From positions 46,828 through 110,827 of the forward strand of contig JBAPOP010000138.1 in assembly GCA_049279675.1 (NCBI GenBank): 64,000 bases of DNA, read 5' to 3'. Positions 61,808 to 64,000 of this stretch are shown here, piece after piece; position 1 is the stretch's first letter, and each line of letters opens with the position of its first letter. The DNA is from Palsa-147 sp049279675 (GTDB taxonomy: Bacteria; Acidobacteriota; Terriglobia; Acidiferrales; UBA7541). The notes beneath the pieces are model-generated. The model saw nothing but the letters and a program-made list of their open reading frames with translations. It did not search any database and was not told the DNA's origin. The position numbers and the translations under genes were made by a program.

Positions 61808-62044
61808 AGCTACTAGAATTCGACAGTTGCCGTCCAGACGCAAGTCATCTCAGCGATCTCTCACTGTATCGATTCGATACGTTCGCATGAAAACCTGCAC
61901 GGAATTTGGAGTCTGGAAGGGCGCGCTCATGGCGTGAGTAAAAGTCAATCTGAGCGAGAGTTTGGTGCGGCTTGATTTCCCATCCAAGTCCAGGAACGCA
62001 ACGTGTACACTCGTCTGTCAGAAAACCCAAAATTACGAGGCGAG

Positions 62045-63166
62045 ATGAAGAAAATTGGGATCGCTGCAATCGCTGTCGTTTTGCTTCTGTTGCCGCTGCC
62101 GTCGACGGCGCAAGATGCGAGAATCAAAGTAATCGCAGACCAGGACAGCGCCGGTCCACAGGGCACAAATTTTCTCTCGCTGCTTATGTTGCTGCGGGCA
62201 CGGCAAATCAATCTCCTCGGAATCACGACGGTCAGCGGTGACCAGTGGGTGGAACCCGCGACGGTATTCGCTCTTTGGGCTACGGAGCTGACAGGACGGA
62301 CCGATGTTTCCGTCATCAAGGGCGCGGAATTGCCGCTCATGAACACGCGGCGTGAACGCGATCTTCTCGAAGCCTTGTACGGCTCCAACGCCGACTGGCG
62401 CGGCTCTTTCAATCCGGATGCGCCCGATCCAAAGACGACTTGGCCCCCGCCCGGCGGATATCCAAAAATCAAGGCGAAGCCCGGACGCGCTGCGGACTTC
62501 ATCATAGATACGATTCGCGCCAATCCCGGTGAAGTTGTCCTCTATTGCGCCGGCCCGCTGACAAATATCGCTCTCGCTGTAAGGATGGATCCCGGCATCG
62601 TGGGACTGACGAAGGCCATTTACATCATGGGCGGAAGCAGCCGCGGCGGATCCGAGCTCAACTGGTGGTGGGATCCCGAAGCTGCTGCGATCGTGATGCG
62701 CGAGCCGTGGAAGGAAATCGTCGTGAGCCCGGTAGAAGCAGGCGGGCAGGTTTTCTCGAGCAAGGAACTCATGCAGCGCGTGGTCGATGCGGGCGGGCCG
62801 CTCGCGAAGCATGTGAAGGATCTTTACATTGATTTTAAGGCCCCGGAGGGCACAACACTTTGGTCTGCCATGTGGGACGAGCTACTCGTTGCGTCGCTGA
62901 TCGATCCTACCGTGATCAAGAAATGGGAGACGATGTATCTCGACGCCGACATCGAGCACGGCCCGAAATATGGCGATACGGTCGTATGGAAACAGAAAGC
63001 AGGCGTCCCAGTTTTCTTCCTGCCGTATAGCGGACCCGGCGGACCTGCCAGCGAGAAGTGGAAAACCCATCTAACTCCGCCAGCACAACTTCATCCGGCA
63101 CGCGTGCAGATGGAAGTGGACGTGAAGAAATTCGACGACATCTTCGTCGATCTGATGAGTCACTGA
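62045..63166 (+). CDS. exported nucleoside hydrolase-like protein
   Basis: 373 residues from the ATG at 62045 (GAGGCGAG upstream). Signal peptide (IGIAAIAVVLLLLPLPSTAQ). The rest matches inosine/uridine-type nucleoside hydrolases: LLGITTVSGDQWVEPAT, VVLYCAGPLTNIALAVRMDPGIV and IYIMGGSSRGGSELNWWWDPEAAAIV. The N-terminal metal motif, normally D-T-D-x-G-x-D-D, is here ADQDSAGPQGTN (Asp32, Asp34 kept, later Asp pair missing), so calcium binding and substrate may differ. Likely periplasmic nucleoside use. Confidence 0.75.
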   Translation: MKKIGIAAIAVVLLLLPLPSTAQDARIKVIADQDSAGPQGTNFLSLLMLLRARQINLLGITTVSGDQWVEPATVFALWATELTGRTDVSVIKGAELPLMNTRRERDLLEALYGSNADWRGSFNPDAPDPKTTWPPPGGYPKIKAKPGRAADFIIDTIRANPGEVVLYCAGPLTNIALAVRMDPGIVGLTKAIYIMGGSSRGGSELNWWWDPEAAAIVMREPWKEIVVSPVEAGGQVFSSKELMQRVVDAGGPLAKHVKDLYIDFKAPEGTTLWSAMWDELLVASLIDPTVIKKWETMYLDADIEHGPKYGDTVVWKQKAGVPVFFLPYSGPGGPASEKWKTHLTPPAQLHPARVQMEVDVKKFDDIFVDLMSH

Positions 63167-63297
63167 CTGCGCTCGGCCCGCTTCCGTCTTCAATCGCACA
63201 GCGCTTCGCTGGCATCCACACGTGCGATTGCGGTCATATCAAGCTGTCGAGAACGGCTTACCGTCTCGACGATTTACGCTTCCGAAGTTCTCGTTCC

Positions 63298-64000
63298 CTA
63301 TTGTTGCGGCACCGCTTGAGATTGGGGTTGCGCAGGCGGCGGAGTGGTGCCGCCAATCTGCGTGCCGATTACTTCGCCGGAAATTATGATTTCGACGCGG
63401 CGATTTTGCTGACGGCCTTCATTCGTGTCGTTGCTGGCCACCGGATTCGATTTTCCGAAGCCCGTGGCCGTGATCGAAGCAGCGTCCACGCCCTGCTGAA
63501 CAAGATAATCGCGAACCGTATCGGCTCTCTTCTGCGATAGCGTTTGATTGACTTCGTCGCTCCCGATGCTGTCCGTATAGCCCTCGACGGAAAGTTTCAA
63601 GCCAGGGTGCCCGATCACGATGCCGGAAAGTTTTGCAAGCGCCTCTCGCGTCGGGGGACGCAGATCGTATTTCCCGAAAGCGAAGAGCACGTCAGCCATG
63701 TTGACTTTCAGCCCGCGCGGAGTATCGGTTGTCGGCAAGACACGATTGAACTGCTGGAGCAATTGCGCGCGAAGCTGCTGCTTTTCCTGTTCGGAGCGCG
63801 CTGCCGCTTCCTGCGCTTGTTGCGCCCGCAATTTTTCTTGCTCCGCTTGCTGCTGAGCGGCCAGACGATCTGCATCTGCGCGGGCGCTCGCCGCGGCGGC
63901 CTGTGCCGCATCGCGCTCTGCCTGGAGTTTTTGCATTTCCGCCTGTTGACGAGCTGCGGCTTCCTGCTGCTGGTTCGCGGCGGCGGCATCAGCCTGAGCC
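63298..64000 (-). CDS. OmpA-family protein, N-terminus beyond window edge
   Basis: The frame is open to the right edge, so only the C-terminal 234 residues are seen. A Gln/Ala/Glu-rich coiled-coil (about 90 residues) is followed by the OmpA C-like peptidoglycan-binding domain: FGKYDLRPPTREALAKLSGIV, LSVEGYTDSIGSDEVNQTLSQKRADTVRDYL and NRRVEIIIS. A proline-rich tail ends it. Anchors the outer membrane to the cell wall. Confidence 0.85.
   Translation of the reverse strand, partial: AQADAAAANQQQEAAARQQAEMQKLQAERDAAQAAAASARADADRLAAQQQAEQEKLRAQQAQEAAARSEQEKQQLRAQLLQQFNRVLPTTDTPRGLKVNMADVLFAFGKYDLRPPTREALAKLSGIVIGHPGLKLSVEGYTDSIGSDEVNQTLSQKRADTVRDYLVQQGVDAASITATGFGKSNPVASNDTNEGRQQNRRVEIIISGEVIGTQIGGTTPPPAQPQSQAVPQQ

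Overview
The window looks like a chromosomal segment of a GC-rich member of the Acidobacteriota (Terriglobia-like). The supports are a very large TonB-receptor-like protein with an N-terminal carboxypeptidase-regulatory domain, a long putative-Ig-domain lipoprotein, the GldA/GldF/GldG/DUF4340 transport module, an MXKDX-repeat protein, many secreted proteins of unknown function, and a caa3-type oxidase cluster with two subunit III genes. This is inference from gene content; no rRNA is present. I see no prophage, insertion sequence, CRISPR array or replication origin.

Layout. 1-5.1 kb: end of a coupled SH3-protein/NHL-lipoprotein operon, DoxX, PspC, a fused E1 alpha-beta 2-oxoacid dehydrogenase and a small hypothetical. 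5.2-9.0 kb: a helicase and an exonuclease matching the MrfA-MrfB DNA repair pair. 9.0-16.2 kb: regulation and signalling (a zinc-finger SpoIIE-type phosphatase, an XRE regulator with an apparently dead S24-like domain and an operator-like palindrome, an HD-GYP response regulator) mixed with membrane or secreted proteins of unknown function. 16.4-20.7 kb: cytochrome c oxidase operon coxB-ctaD-cox3-cox3-cox4 with its own promoter. 20.9-22.0 kb: isoaspartyl peptidase/asparaginase. 22.0-28.4 kb: a compact histidine operon, hisI-G-D-C-B-H-F-A, preceded by what reads as a complete transcription attenuator: a -35/-10 promoter, a 22-codon leader peptide with seven His codons, a possible antiterminator helix, and a perfect 10-bp terminator stem with a U-tract.

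28.5-31.4 kb: PuuD-like membrane protein, then psuK-psuG for pseudouridine breakdown. 31.4-39.6 kb, minus strand: 2OG-Fe(II) oxygenase, tRNA-Leu(GAG), secG-tpiA-pgk-gap (lower glycolysis with a good promoter), a hypothetical, tdk, a DUF84 ITP/XTPase, a deoxyribosyltransferase-like protein and tRNA-Gly(GCC). 39.7-49.2 kb: small hypotheticals, the four-gene Gld-like ABC system, a DUF3455 protein, a DAACS symporter, a monothiol thioredoxin-like protein and the MXKDX protein. 49.2-52.0 kb: one apparent operon of molybdopterin oxidoreductase, cytochrome b, ECF sigma factor and anti-sigma factor. 52.5-53.2 kb: an AbrB-Doc toxin-antitoxin pair with an operator-like palindrome on its promoter. 53.4-64 kb: a hypothetical, the TonB-like receptor, the Ig-domain lipoprotein, msrB, tRNA-Lys(CTT), an M23 peptidase, a nucleoside hydrolase and an OmpA-family protein cut by the right edge.

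The strongest finding is the histidine attenuator. Next are the sigma/anti-sigma/redox operon with its periplasmic Cys/His module, the hybrid AbrB-Doc system with its operator, the DksA-finger/SpoIIE fusion, and two palindromes placed over the -35 region of extended -10 promoters. None of these is shown to be a wholly new system from sequence alone.
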